Of a DNA stretch of 64,000 nucleotides, positions 18,190-27,003 are shown in pieces (position 1 is the first letter of the stretch; each line of letters opens with the position of its first letter). A model generated the notes under the pieces. That model worked only from the letters and a program-made list of their open reading frames with translations, was not told where the DNA came from and searched no databases. Location: positions 52,554-116,553 of the forward strand of contig JBAZSD010000013.1 of assembly GCA_041662605.1 (NCBI GenBank), written 5' to 3'. A program made the translations under genes and the position numbers. The stretch is from Desulfomonilaceae bacterium. GTDB lineage: Bacteria; Desulfobacterota; Desulfomonilia; Desulfomonilales; Desulfomonilaceae.

Positions 18190-18210
18190 TGGGCAAATTC
18201 ACTTTGCCCA
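18190..18210 (+). repeat. Hairpin after the TPR gene
   Basis: TGGGCAAA (18190-18197) and TTTGCCCA (18203-18210) form an 8-bp stem with a five-base loop, 25 bases after the TPR stop. There is no T run after it. It could be a weak terminator or RNA-stabilising hairpin. Confidence 0.4.
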
Positions 18211-18326
18211 GAATCAAGATTACTATGACGTATACGTTTTCATTAAGCCGTCGTGTATCATTTCTTGGTCAAAGCGCTACGCCCTCCAAATAGGGCTTCC
18301 CAAATTTGGGTTGAGAGGTTTCACTA

Positions 18327-19391
18327 TTGGTCATGTCTGGAAGCGAAGAGATGCGGGTGATAATAGTCGGAGGCGGGATAGCCGGACTCGCCGTGGCCCG
18401 GTTACTTTCCCAAAATAACTTGGCGTTCTCCCTAATAGAGAAATCCGACAGGTTGGGCGGCCATGTCAAGGAGTGGGCTTGCATGGCCACAGATGAGTGC
18501 AAGAATTGCGAATGCTGCATGGTTTACGACTATGAAGACGCAGTGGCGTCATCCTCGAAAAGTGAAATTCTGACGGCACATGAATTGTTGGAGGTCATTA
18601 ATTCCGAATACGGGATTCAAGGCGTAAAAGTCCGAAATAGGATATCCGGAGCCGAAAAGGTTATTAATGGGTCGGCAATGGTTATCGCGTGCGGTTTCGA
18701 GACGTTTGATCCAGTAGACAAGGGCTTCTGGGGCTACGGCCGGATCGACGGGGTGATTACACTGGCTGATCTCAACAGAGCCCTTCGATCCAACCATCCT
18801 GAGAAGTCTTTTCCAAATGAAGAGGCTGAACTGGACTTTGCTTTTTTCCAGTGCGTAGGTTCCCGCGACAAAACCATTGGGGCCGACTACTGTTCGCAGT
18901 ACTGTTGTGGGGCGGCGATCAGGGCTGCCCTCAAGCTGGCCCACAAGCTCCCCAAAGCCAGGATTACCGTCTTCTACATCGACCTTCAGCTTGCTGGGAA
19001 AACAGCTCCTACCCTGTTAGACGAGGCGCTCGAAAAAGGAATACGATTTGTTCAGGGTGTTCCGGGTGAAATTTTGCCTCTCAAAGAAGGCGGATTGCAG
19101 ATAATCACCGAAATTGACGGAAGAAACATTGTAGAGCGTTTTGATCAGATAGCGCTTTCCGTTGGCCAACGTCCACCTGCTTCAGCAACCATGATTTCGT
19201 CCTTGACGAAGGTCCCGTTAAATGAGTTCGGTTTCTTTCAGACTCAGTCGGACTTAGACACGGCCAGAAGCGCAGTGCCAGGAGTCTACCTGGCTGGATG
19301 TTGTTCAGGACCGGGGTCTATCTCGGACGTTTCCATAAGCGCAGGCAAAGTCGCCTCTGCCATAATTGCCGATATGAAAAAGGCAAATTGA
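18327..19391 (+). CDS. HdrA-like FAD-dependent protein (QmoA-type size)
   Basis: A 354-residue flavoprotein of the HdrA/QmoA family. The FAD-binding motif VIIVGGGIAGLAVARLL is near the N-terminus. The HdrA-type cysteine region follows GGHVKEW, here with CKNCECC. The FFQCVGSRDK ... DYCSQYCCG stretch is the family's second cysteine signature. It is short and lacks the ferredoxin domains of methanogen HdrA, as in QmoA. It would pass electrons between FAD and partner iron-sulfur proteins. It heads a three-gene unit and is seven bases from the next gene. TTG 18327 has GAGAGG eight bases upstream; ATGs at 18333 and 18351 are alternatives. Confidence 0.85.
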   Translation: MVMSGSEEMRVIIVGGGIAGLAVARLLSQNNLAFSLIEKSDRLGGHVKEWACMATDECKNCECCMVYDYEDAVASSSKSEILTAHELLEVINSEYGIQGVKVRNRISGAEKVINGSAMVIACGFETFDPVDKGFWGYGRIDGVITLADLNRALRSNHPEKSFPNEEAELDFAFFQCVGSRDKTIGADYCSQYCCGAAIRAALKLAHKLPKARITVFYIDLQLAGKTAPTLLDEALEKGIRFVQGVPGEILPLKEGGLQIITEIDGRNIVERFDQIALSVGQRPPASATMISSLTKVPLNEFGFFQTQSDLDTARSAVPGVYLAGCCSGPGSISDVSISAGKVASAIIADMKKAN

Positions 19392-19398
19392 GGTAATT

Positions 19399-21003
19399 AT
19401 GAGTAATCAGAATTTTTTAACGAATGATCATCAAGGACTTGAAATCGCCCAAACAGCGATGGTTGTCGGGAATGGCCTTACAGCTTCTATCGTGGCTTCA
19501 TCGCTAAACAGGCTAGGTGCGCAAGTAACCCAGGTAATCTTTGGACCAAAAGCGGATAGTCTTTTTTACAACTGTGAGAGTTCCCAGTTTGACGCCTTCC
19601 TGAGGATACTTTCTGAGAACACTTTTCAGTCCGGGACTGTATCGGCTTCGGCCCCAGTAGAAATCGCGCCCATTCAAAACGGATTCCTGGTCACTTTTGA
19701 AGATGGTTATAAATGCGTTTTCAACTCCATTTTCGTGGCTACAGAGGGGGAGTTCAATTCTCTCCCCAGAACAGCGCCTGACACCGTAACGCGTTTCACC
19801 CCCGATTGCTTTGATCGGGTTTCGGGTCGATCCGTGACTGTCGTGCTTGATTATGATGAGATTACAGATCCCTCCATAGGGATGCAGGCTATCAAAACGG
19901 CTCTCAACAATAAACTGGCGGGGGGGGAGTCATCAATAATCTTCAGACATGCTCCTGTGAGAGGATTATTTGGTGAAAAATTGTACGGCCAGGCACGATC
20001 GGGCGGAGTTAAATTTTTTAGGTTCGGAAACATACTCCCACTAATTGAACCGCTTTCCGATGACAAGGATTCAAACGCCAAGTTCAGGATATCAGTTCAA
20101 GATGTTATTGAAACAGGAACTGTCTTTACTCTCGAGAGTGAACAGGTGTTCATGGCCTGTAATCCAATCCCCGTTCAAATACCAGGTTTTTTCAGTTCGT
20201 TGCTGATCAGGGAGACTGATCATCTAGGGTTCCTCTTGCAGGACAGCGTTCATTGCTCAAATGGGAAATCCTTTTGTAAGGGCGTCTACTGCGTGGGTCC
20301 ATCCGTGGGAATGGTGGATCTTATGGAAACTTCCTGGTCCGCTGCGGCTGCGGCTGCCGAGGCGTTGTCATGGCCCTCCCTATCTCTTGAATCACCCTCC
20401 GAAGCCAAGGTTTCGGTTTCGGATCAATGTATCAGATGTCTTACCTGTCTCAGGTTGTGCCCCCATTCAGCCATTTCCTTGTCGCCGGAACCTTCCAGAT
20501 CAAGGGTCAGTATTGCTGACTCAAGATGCCTTGAATGCGGAATATGCGTTGCGGAGTGTCCACGAACGGCCATGGATCTCACTAATTTTCCAGAAGAAGG
20601 GTTTTCATGCATGCTTGAAAAACTCAGATTCGCGCCTTCAAGCAAACCCTATGTAGTTTTTGGGTGTTATCGGTCTGCAGGTCGGGCCTTGTCCGAGATC
20701 AGCTTACCGCCTAACGTCATATTTTCCCCCGTTTCTTGCGCAGGGCGTCTTTCCGAATCCATCTTGTCGGCGACACTTCTTGCTGGAGCCAGAGGATTAC
20801 TTATCCTGGGCTGCCATCATGGGAACTGTCGCTCCAATAATGGAACAGATTGGGCAAAGGCCAGAGTTAGCTCAGTCGCGTCAAGACTCAATTCCATATT
20901 TGGGAACAACTCCCTGGTTTCTCACAAAACGATGGCGGCCAACGAATCCCAGCGCATGTCAAAGCTAGTCGACGATTTTGTCAGATCATTCGAAAAAGAA
21001 TGA
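19399..21003 (+). CDS. HdrA/QmoB-like flavin-fold, ferredoxin and MvhD-like fusion protein
   Basis: A 534-residue protein. An N-terminal Rossmann-like part (about residues 18-330) has a weakened dinucleotide motif, VVGNGLTAS. Two [4Fe-4S] ferredoxin motifs follow: CIRCLTCLRLCP and CLECGICVAECP, about residues 339-385. The C-terminal 120 residues resemble the MvhD/FlpD domain, with SCAGR and GCHHGNC. MvhD-type domains carry electrons into Hdr complexes through a [2Fe-2S] cluster. Here the first cysteine pair, CCxWC in MvhD, is reduced to GCYRS, so the cluster may be altered or absent. The overall order resembles QmoB. It sits between the HdrA-like and HdrCB-like genes. Confidence 0.8.
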   Translation: MSNQNFLTNDHQGLEIAQTAMVVGNGLTASIVASSLNRLGAQVTQVIFGPKADSLFYNCESSQFDAFLRILSENTFQSGTVSASAPVEIAPIQNGFLVTFEDGYKCVFNSIFVATEGEFNSLPRTAPDTVTRFTPDCFDRVSGRSVTVVLDYDEITDPSIGMQAIKTALNNKLAGGESSIIFRHAPVRGLFGEKLYGQARSGGVKFFRFGNILPLIEPLSDDKDSNAKFRISVQDVIETGTVFTLESEQVFMACNPIPVQIPGFFSSLLIRETDHLGFLLQDSVHCSNGKSFCKGVYCVGPSVGMVDLMETSWSAAAAAAEALSWPSLSLESPSEAKVSVSDQCIRCLTCLRLCPHSAISLSPEPSRSRVSIADSRCLECGICVAECPRTAMDLTNFPEEGFSCMLEKLRFAPSSKPYVVFGCYRSAGRALSEISLPPNVIFSPVSCAGRLSESILSATLLAGARGLLILGCHHGNCRSNNGTDWAKARVSSVASRLNSIFGNNSLVSHKTMAANESQRMSKLVDDFVRSFEKE

Positions 21004-21064
21004 GCTTTGTTAAAGGCAGAGAGACGGTTTTCGCAAGAAAATGACCAACCATTGGAGAAAATAG

Positions 21065-22291
21065 ATGAACAGCGTCACCATTTCTGACACTACCAACCAT
21101 GCCAGGCCGGATAGCCCCTCAATGTCTTTTGAGAGCCCTGATTTGTGTTTGACCTGCGGAGAGTGCATATCCAGATGCTTTCTCAGTCAGAGTTATCCCG
21201 AAATTAATCCTCGTAAAATAATCAGGAAAACCGTTCTGGGACGAGAACAGGAAATCGTGGATTCAGAATTCATCTGGGCATGCACCCTGTGCGCAAGATG
21301 CACCACCGACTGTCCAAAAGATATCCACATGGACACTATAATCAGAAGACTCCGTGGTTTGGCCTGGAGCCAAGGCAAGGCTCCGGCTCGTCTCTGTGAA
21401 GGGATTGAGAAGATTAGAGAAATTGGTAACAATACTGGTATCGACGGCGAAGAGTTTCGGGAAACAGCGGAGTGGATTGCTGAGGAATGCGAAGAAGAAC
21501 TGCAGGAAATTTCTGAAAAAGCCTCAGAGGTCCCATTCGACCTTGAAGGGGCCGAAATCCTGTATATGCCTAACCCTAGGGAATACACCTCCAATCCCAC
21601 CTTGTTTCAGGCTTATCTGAAATTTTTCGCTCATGTTGAGGCTGACTGGACTTTGTCATCCAAGGTGTTTGACATAACTAACTGGCCCTATTACTTGGGC
21701 GACCAGGAAGACGCTGTCGCCTTGATCAGGGCCATGGTTGACGAGACTCGAAGACTGGGAGCGAAAATCCTCCTCTCCACAGAATGTGGCCACGGATTCA
21801 AGATACTCAGAAAGGACGCAGAAAACTGGCTGGGGGAAAAGATCGATTTCGAGGTACTGTCGATTGTTGAACTCGCCCACAGGTATTTCAAACAAGGAAA
21901 GCTCAAATTGAAACAGGGAGCAATCGATACAGCCGTCACCTATCATGATCCATGCAATGTGGGAAGAAAGGTTGGGGTTTATGATGAACCCAGAGAACTC
22001 CTGAGATATATCTGTTCAAATTTTGTGGAAATGTGGCCTAACCGGAAATATTCGATCTGCTGCGGTGGCGGAGGCAGCGTCAGTCAAAATTCTGACATGG
22101 GGAAGAAACGCTTGGAACACGCTGTCTTGAAAAGAGACCAAATTCTAAGAACCGGGGCGCAAATTCTCACTACATCTTGCCAAAACTGTCTCACACAACT
22201 TGGTGACTTGCAGGCCCGTTATGAAATGCCTGTTCAGATTAAATCCGTCATTGAACTGGTTGTGGAGGCTATGGAACCACTAGACTCCTAG
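21065..22291 (+). CDS. HdrC-HdrB fusion (HdrD/DsrK-like iron-sulfur protein)
   Basis: A 408-residue protein. The N-terminal HdrC-like ferredoxin part has two [4Fe-4S] motifs: C28, C31, C34, C38, and C73, C76, C79, C83 in CTLCARCTTDCP. The HdrB-like part has CCG-type cysteine regions, the complete one being SICCGGGGS followed by TTSCQNCLTQL. The first is reduced to STECGHGFK. CCG domains hold the catalytic noncubane cluster of heterodisulfide reductases. The substrate may be a thiol/disulfide or a protein disulfide. GGAGAAAA precedes the ATG. No membrane subunit or hydrogenase follows, so a soluble complex with the two upstream proteins is likely. Confidence 0.85.
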   Translation: MNSVTISDTTNHARPDSPSMSFESPDLCLTCGECISRCFLSQSYPEINPRKIIRKTVLGREQEIVDSEFIWACTLCARCTTDCPKDIHMDTIIRRLRGLAWSQGKAPARLCEGIEKIREIGNNTGIDGEEFRETAEWIAEECEEELQEISEKASEVPFDLEGAEILYMPNPREYTSNPTLFQAYLKFFAHVEADWTLSSKVFDITNWPYYLGDQEDAVALIRAMVDETRRLGAKILLSTECGHGFKILRKDAENWLGEKIDFEVLSIVELAHRYFKQGKLKLKQGAIDTAVTYHDPCNVGRKVGVYDEPRELLRYICSNFVEMWPNRKYSICCGGGGSVSQNSDMGKKRLEHAVLKRDQILRTGAQILTTSCQNCLTQLGDLQARYEMPVQIKSVIELVVEAMEPLDS

Positions 22292-22694
22292 TCCTCGTTA
22301 GATCAATCATTAACTGTTCTTTGTAACATCTTTGGACGCCATGGGCATGCTAGTCGTGACGTTCGTCGGTTCCAGTGGATTCACCATGAAGAATCTGTTT
22401 CAAATTATTGTTCAAAATAAAAACACAGCAACCAAAAGCTAATAAGTTACATTATAGTTTAGCTGTAATATATTAAAATAATGCTGTGTTTTATATATAA
22501 ATTACTTGACTTTGTGGCTGGTTTGGGTTAGGCATCATAAGCATAGTTTGAAAATTCGCTTTTGCGAAGTTTCAAACCCCAGGGGAAAAAATGGTGCGGC
22601 CCGGGGAGAACTAAAGCCCATTCTCGAATTAAAAAGATTTTTCATAATTAACGGTTTTAGACACTCCGGTTCATCACCGGCTGGAGGTACGCTT
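22292..22694 (+). promoter_or_regulatory. Long structured leader before the outer-membrane protein gene
   Basis: These 403 bases have no convincing gene. A frame is open from 22506, but the good ribosome site lies at 22695. The first half is AT-rich (about 22395-22505). Then a stem of 13 bases with one mismatch forms: TTTGAAAATTCGC (22547-22559) against GCGAAGTTTCAAA (22564-22576), with a TTTT loop. It is followed at once by CCCC-A-GGGG and a CCCGGGG block near 22600. This looks like a transcribed leader with defined structure. I compared it by eye with the c-di-GMP riboswitch core and it does not match. Confidence 0.45.
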
Positions 22695-23666
22695 ATGGTA
22701 GCAAGGGGCAGAAATCGAATTCCTTGTTTTGTAACTTTGGTCCTAATCATGTTGTTAGGCTTGTCTAGTTTGGCGTTGGCCTGGGAGCGGACGGCCTATC
22801 GCTATCCTGTAAAGGTGAATGTTTCAGACGCGAACTCACAGAGTCCCAGTTTCGGTTCGACCCGCTCTTTTCCTAGAATAGGCGAATCAAGTTGGGATGT
22901 CGCCGCAGGGCAAGCGCGGGCTGAGATACTTTGCCCCAAGCGCGGTTACAGCTTCGAAGTCGGCATTCGGCCTTTCTTTAGTTCATTAACTGGAGCATCC
23001 AAACCAATGAGCCGAGGTGGAGAAGGGTCGTTTCTGAGCTTCCGCGGACATTTACGGCTTCCCGACGAAAAGACGCTATGGGAGTTCTATTCCAAGCTGC
23101 GACTCTGGGACAAGGTGGCGCTTCGACTCGAATACGCTCCCTGGACATGGGCTGGTCCCGGTCATATTCCCATTGACGCCAATTTCGCAGGAATGGCTCT
23201 AAAGAGCGGGGACGCTATTCAGTCCGACCTTGGTATCACGACATTCACAGTCGGTGGCGATTATGACGTGTCGTTCGGAAGAGATCTCGTATTTGGGCCA
23301 AACGCCGATCTAAATATCATCAAATGGACGCAAAAGGTTACCAAGGAGCAGGGAGCCTCAACGGATTTTTCTCAAACGATCCTGCAACCTGCTATAGGCG
23401 CCCACGTCCGTTATGAACCCACGAATACCGGTTATTTCTCATGGTTCAAACCCTATCTGGAAGCGAGATTCACCTGGATGAGTTTTGATGGCCTCGGTCT
23501 TTCAACCTGGGACATGTTCGCCGGCATAGCGCCTCCCATAAGTAGAAATGTCGACGCTGGTTTCAAGGTTGGTTATAAGCAATGGAAACTTGATGGAAAT
23601 CGTGGAAGACTGTTTACCGATGTAAATGTAGAAGGCCCTTACATGGACTTTGCCCTCCAGTTTTGA
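22695..23666 (+). CDS. Predicted outer-membrane beta-barrel protein
   Basis: A 323-residue exported protein. The signal peptide (about 1-30) has the core CFVTLVLIMLLGLSSLALA. The mature part alternates polar and hydrophobic residues in strand-like stretches, for example FYSKLRLWDKVALRLEYAPW and YFSWFKPYLEARFTWMSF. It ends with a terminal Phe (MDFALQF), the usual outer-membrane sorting signal. Length and pattern suggest a 10-14-strand barrel. The ATG is chosen because GGAGG lies seven bases upstream and the signal peptide follows directly, although the frame extends 63 codons further upstream. Specific function unknown. Confidence 0.72.
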   Translation: MVARGRNRIPCFVTLVLIMLLGLSSLALAWERTAYRYPVKVNVSDANSQSPSFGSTRSFPRIGESSWDVAAGQARAEILCPKRGYSFEVGIRPFFSSLTGASKPMSRGGEGSFLSFRGHLRLPDEKTLWEFYSKLRLWDKVALRLEYAPWTWAGPGHIPIDANFAGMALKSGDAIQSDLGITTFTVGGDYDVSFGRDLVFGPNADLNIIKWTQKVTKEQGASTDFSQTILQPAIGAHVRYEPTNTGYFSWFKPYLEARFTWMSFDGLGLSTWDMFAGIAPPISRNVDAGFKVGYKQWKLDGNRGRLFTDVNVEGPYMDFALQF

Positions 23667-23701
23667 AATTCGCATAGCCCCAAAAGCTATTAACCTCCAC
23701 C

Positions 23702-23732
23702 AAAAAAACAGGGTTTACAACCCTGTTTTTTT
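23702..23732. terminator. Bidirectional intrinsic terminator
   Basis: A perfect 14-bp inverted repeat, A7-CAGGGTT / AACCCTG-T7, with a three-base loop. The T run on each strand makes it work both ways. It ends the outer-membrane protein transcript 36 bases after the stop codon. Confidence 0.92.
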
Positions 23733-23826
23733 ACTTGTTGAATCAATACTCTAAAAATATTGTCATAGTTGTTGTAAAATGAAGACGCGTCTTAAGAAAT
23801 TCCGCCGCTGCTCTCAGGTGAAAATC

Positions 23827-24885
23827 ATGCCGACAAGACATACGTGGAAATTTTGGCTCTCAGCGACACTGATCACTTGCCTGGTTCTTTTTGTTTCTGG
23901 GGCTGTTTGCCTAGCGGGACCCGTTTCACTGAACAGCGGAGCGTCAACTGACGGTCTTAGATATACTTTGCCACCACAAATTGAGAAGAACGGACTCCAG
24001 TTTGCCTCTCAGGACGTTCCCATCAGACGACCGGACGTTCGCAAGAGAATACTCAGAGAAATCAATTACCTGCTTTTGGACAGAAGATCTCGCGTTTTCC
24101 ACTGGCTTTCCAGGGCGGATTCTCTAAAAACCACGATCGGACCGATCTTAAAAAGCTACAATGTTCCCCCGGAATTTCTTTATCTTGCCGCTATTGAAAG
24201 CAACTACAACGGCCGGGCGTTGTCGTCGGCCGGCGCTTTCGGTTACTGGCAGTTCATCAAGTCAACTGCGTTGTGTGGGCCGAGAGGATGCCCCGACTAC
24301 GATTGGAAGCGAGAAATCAACGCATGGAAAGATGAGCGAGCTGATCTGGTAAAGTCCACACACTCAGCGGCGCGTTATCTAGCATGGCTTAACAGGGTGA
24401 AAAGAGTCAGCCTAAACGGCCATGACGACAGAAACGGATTTAATGACTGGTTCCTGACTGCCGCTTCCTACAACGCCGGCCCCACACGCGTCGTGCAAAG
24501 GCTCAACGCCTATGGAGTAACAAGCTACTGGGACGACCCCCTTCCGATTGAGACAGAGAAATATGTCCCACGATGGATAGCTTTAGGAGTTATAAGCAGA
24601 TACCGGGACTTTTACGGCGTCAAGATCAAACCCTTAGGCTCCTCTCCATTTGACACAGTGGAGCAGATCAAGCTGGTCAAGGATCTCAGCTTTGCAGATG
24701 TGGCAAAGATGCTGAATACGACGCCCCGAAATATATGGTTTCTGAACTCTCAAGTTCCTGTTGAAAAATCAATATTTCCGGCGAAGCATTCGGGTGTGGT
24801 TATAAAACATACCATTCATTTGCCCAAAGGAACCCAAAAGAAGTTTCTGGCGCAGTTGGAAATTCGCGGTTTCAAGAAAAAATAG
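23827..24885 (+). CDS. Lytic transglycosylase (MltD-like, GH23)
   Basis: A 352-residue exported enzyme that cleaves peptidoglycan glycan strands. After a signal peptide (hydrophobic core about 8-30, WLSATLITCLVLFVSGAVC) comes an SLT domain. It has catalytic Glu in YLAAIESNYNGRALSSAGAF and the motifs GYWQFI, TAASYNAGPTRV and TEKYVPRWIAL, typical of MltD. The C-terminal about 75 residues, with LSFADVAKMLNTTPRNIWFLN, look like one degenerate LysM repeat. A frame is open from an ATG at 23779. The ATG at 23827 with AGGTGA upstream is preferred, since it starts the signal peptide directly. Confidence 0.9.
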   Translation: MPTRHTWKFWLSATLITCLVLFVSGAVCLAGPVSLNSGASTDGLRYTLPPQIEKNGLQFASQDVPIRRPDVRKRILREINYLLLDRRSRVFHWLSRADSLKTTIGPILKSYNVPPEFLYLAAIESNYNGRALSSAGAFGYWQFIKSTALCGPRGCPDYDWKREINAWKDERADLVKSTHSAARYLAWLNRVKRVSLNGHDDRNGFNDWFLTAASYNAGPTRVVQRLNAYGVTSYWDDPLPIETEKYVPRWIALGVISRYRDFYGVKIKPLGSSPFDTVEQIKLVKDLSFADVAKMLNTTPRNIWFLNSQVPVEKSIFPAKHSGVVIKHTIHLPKGTQKKFLAQLEIRGFKKK

Positions 24886-24900
24886 ATCCATAGTCATCGA

Positions 24901-25452
24901 TCAACGTTTGGTGTGGACAATCAACACCTTGGCCAGAGACGGCCGGGCGTTCTTCAGCGTAGCCTCCGCATCCGGAGCCAGGTATACCCCCTGCCCTTCC
25001 TTTATGCGCGCCTCGTCCTCTGCAGTCGTCAATATCAGTGATCCACACAGGACAAAAGCAAAACGATCGGTATTTGCGCCCGGGACACTTGTCGGACCAG
25101 CATTGGGGAGGAATTCCATCATTTTCGCGTCGAGTCTGTTTAGTGTAACTCCGGAAGTCAAATTGTATTCCATGATTTCATTTCGACTTTTTCCCAGCGG
25201 CCTCAGTTCATCCGGATCACATATCAGAACCTTTCTGTAGAATATCTCATCCAGAAATTCGCTGATTTTTACGTCAAAAGCGTCCGCTATTCGCGCCAAT
25301 GTTTGAAGTGTGGGAGAAGTCTTATTCAACTCTAAAGAACTCAGATTTGACGCTGCTATGCCGGTGATTTCGCTCAATCTGGTCAGCGAGAGCCCTTTGC
25401 GTTTTCGATACGATCTGATTTTTGCCCCTGCGTCTATTTCGGACTGATTCAT
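24901..25452 (-). CDS. XRE-family regulator with C-terminal cupin domain
   Basis: A 183-residue regulator. An N-terminal helix-turn-helix (about 7-62) reads IRSYRKRKGLSLTRLSEITG and NLSSLELNKTSPTLQTLARI. A small-molecule-binding cupin (about 90-180) includes FAFVLCGSLILTT, then IKEGQGVYLAPDA. Such XRE-cupin proteins control small regulons in response to a ligand; the ligand here is unknown. The frame is open 21 codons further upstream into radA, but the ATG at 25452 puts the HTH at the usual place and leaves a 10-base gap after radA, so the two are probably co-transcribed. Confidence 0.88.
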   Translation of the reverse strand: MNQSEIDAGAKIRSYRKRKGLSLTRLSEITGIAASNLSSLELNKTSPTLQTLARIADAFDVKISEFLDEIFYRKVLICDPDELRPLGKSRNEIMEYNLTSGVTLNRLDAKMMEFLPNAGPTSVPGANTDRFAFVLCGSLILTTAEDEARIKEGQGVYLAPDAEATLKNARPSLAKVLIVHTKR

Positions 25453-25462
25453 GTCGCAGTTG

Positions 25463-26824
25463 TCATCCTTCAAAGAGTATTGAGGGCAAATCCCTGATGT
25501 GTGAAACAGGAACAAACGAAGCGATTCCCGGCATAGTACACAGATCCAGATTCCTTTTGGGACCTACAATTCTGGTATATCCCAATCTCACCGCTTCGTT
25601 GATACGAGAAGCCGCTCTTGCAACCGGCCTGACTTCCCCTGAGAGGCCAATTTCTCCGAAAACCATGGACGAAAAGGGAATGACCTGCTCCAAAAATGAA
25701 GATATTACCGCAGCTACAACGCCGAGATCCACGGAAGGTTCAGTAGCCCTGACTCCGCCGACAGCGTTGAGGAAAATATCCTGGTCGTTAAGCATGAGAC
25801 CAAGCTTTTTTTCGATCACCGCCACCATGAGGGCAAGGCGTTGGGGATCCGTTCCGAGGCAGGTCCTTCTTCCTGATCCCAATGTAGGCCCTGAAACCAG
25901 AGCCTGAATTTCCGCCAGTATCGGCCTTGAGCCCTCTACCAAAGATGTGACGACCGATCCTGAAGCCCCCTCGGGACGTTCGGACAGGAAGAATTCCGAC
26001 GGATTGACTACCTGACTCAATCCGGCGTCTGTCATCTCGAACACCCCAATTTCACTGACTGACCCAAACCGGTTTTTTACTGCTCTTAGAATACGGTATG
26101 GATGACCTCTGTCACCCTCGAAATACAATACCGTGTCAACCATATGTTCGAGAACTTTGGGGCCCGCCAAAACCCCGTCCTTAGTTACATGCCCCACGAG
26201 AAAACAAGCCGCATGGCCCTTCTTAACTGTTTCAATGGACATGGAGGCGACATGACGAACCTGGTTAATACTCCCCGGATGTGAGTCAACTCCTTGGGCC
26301 GACACTGACTGAGCTGAATCCAGGACAACTACGGACGCTCCGGTTGTCTTTATCAGCTCCAGTATCCGTTCAAGCCGGTTCTCCGCTACAACGAGAAATG
26401 AAGGGGAATGAATTCCAAGTCTGTCGGCCCTGATCTTGATCTGTTCCAAAGATTCTTCTCCGGACACGTAAAGGACCGTCTCTCCCCGGGTCGACATTGC
26501 GCCCAAAGCCTGCATCAGCAGTGTGCTCTTCCCGATTCCAGGATCGCCACCAACCAGAATTACGCTCCTGTATACCAGCCCCCCACCCAGCGCTCTATCC
26601 AATTCATCAATTCCTGTTGAAAGTCGAGGACTCCTGTCATCTGAAATATCGAGTATCGAAATGGGCCCGGAGTCGTTTTCTTCCATTCGCACCCTTGATT
26701 TGGGGGGGATCTGAGAAATTTTCTCCTCAACTGAATTCCATTGTCCACATTGTGGACAACGCCCCATCCATTTCACTGTTCTTGCGCCACATTCCCGGCA
26801 TACAAACGCTATTTCCGTTTTCAT
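25463..26824 (-). CDS. radA: DNA repair protein RadA
   Basis: A 453-residue RadA/Sms. It has the N-terminal zinc finger (CRECGARTVKWMGRCPQCGQW, cysteines at 9, 12, 26, 29), the RecA-like ATPase with Walker A GGDPGIGKSTLL, the RadA-specific KNRFG motif in AVKNRFGSVSEIGVFEM, and the C-terminal Lon-like domain with FLNAVGGVRATEPSVDLGV. RadA promotes branch migration in recombinational repair. Full length, all motifs intact. Confidence 0.97.
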   Translation of the reverse strand: MKTEIAFVCRECGARTVKWMGRCPQCGQWNSVEEKISQIPPKSRVRMEENDSGPISILDISDDRSPRLSTGIDELDRALGGGLVYRSVILVGGDPGIGKSTLLMQALGAMSTRGETVLYVSGEESLEQIKIRADRLGIHSPSFLVVAENRLERILELIKTTGASVVVLDSAQSVSAQGVDSHPGSINQVRHVASMSIETVKKGHAACFLVGHVTKDGVLAGPKVLEHMVDTVLYFEGDRGHPYRILRAVKNRFGSVSEIGVFEMTDAGLSQVVNPSEFFLSERPEGASGSVVTSLVEGSRPILAEIQALVSGPTLGSGRRTCLGTDPQRLALMVAVIEKKLGLMLNDQDIFLNAVGGVRATEPSVDLGVVAAVISSFLEQVIPFSSMVFGEIGLSGEVRPVARAASRINEAVRLGYTRIVGPKRNLDLCTMPGIASFVPVSHIRDLPSILFEG

Positions 26825-27003
26825 TCATTGTCCTGAGAAACATCAGTCACAGATCGTCAAGCTGACAAAAAAACCTAAAATAAGTGTTGATCCTTTGTCC
26901 GTCTGATCAATCGGAGCAAATTCTGATTGAAAAGTTGTCATTTTCTTCAGGAAGCCTGACAACTACAATTATTGATTGTAAGCTAGGCTTTCAAGAGGTC
27001 AAC

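Noticed and set aside
22500..22694. Cyclic-di-GMP riboswitch
   Set aside because: The conserved GGCAAA/GACGCAAAG core of that class is absent; only generic stems are seen.
22506..22694. Longer N-terminus for the outer-membrane protein
   Set aside because: It would bury the signal peptide behind 63 residues, while a strong GGAGG lies just before the ATG at 22695.
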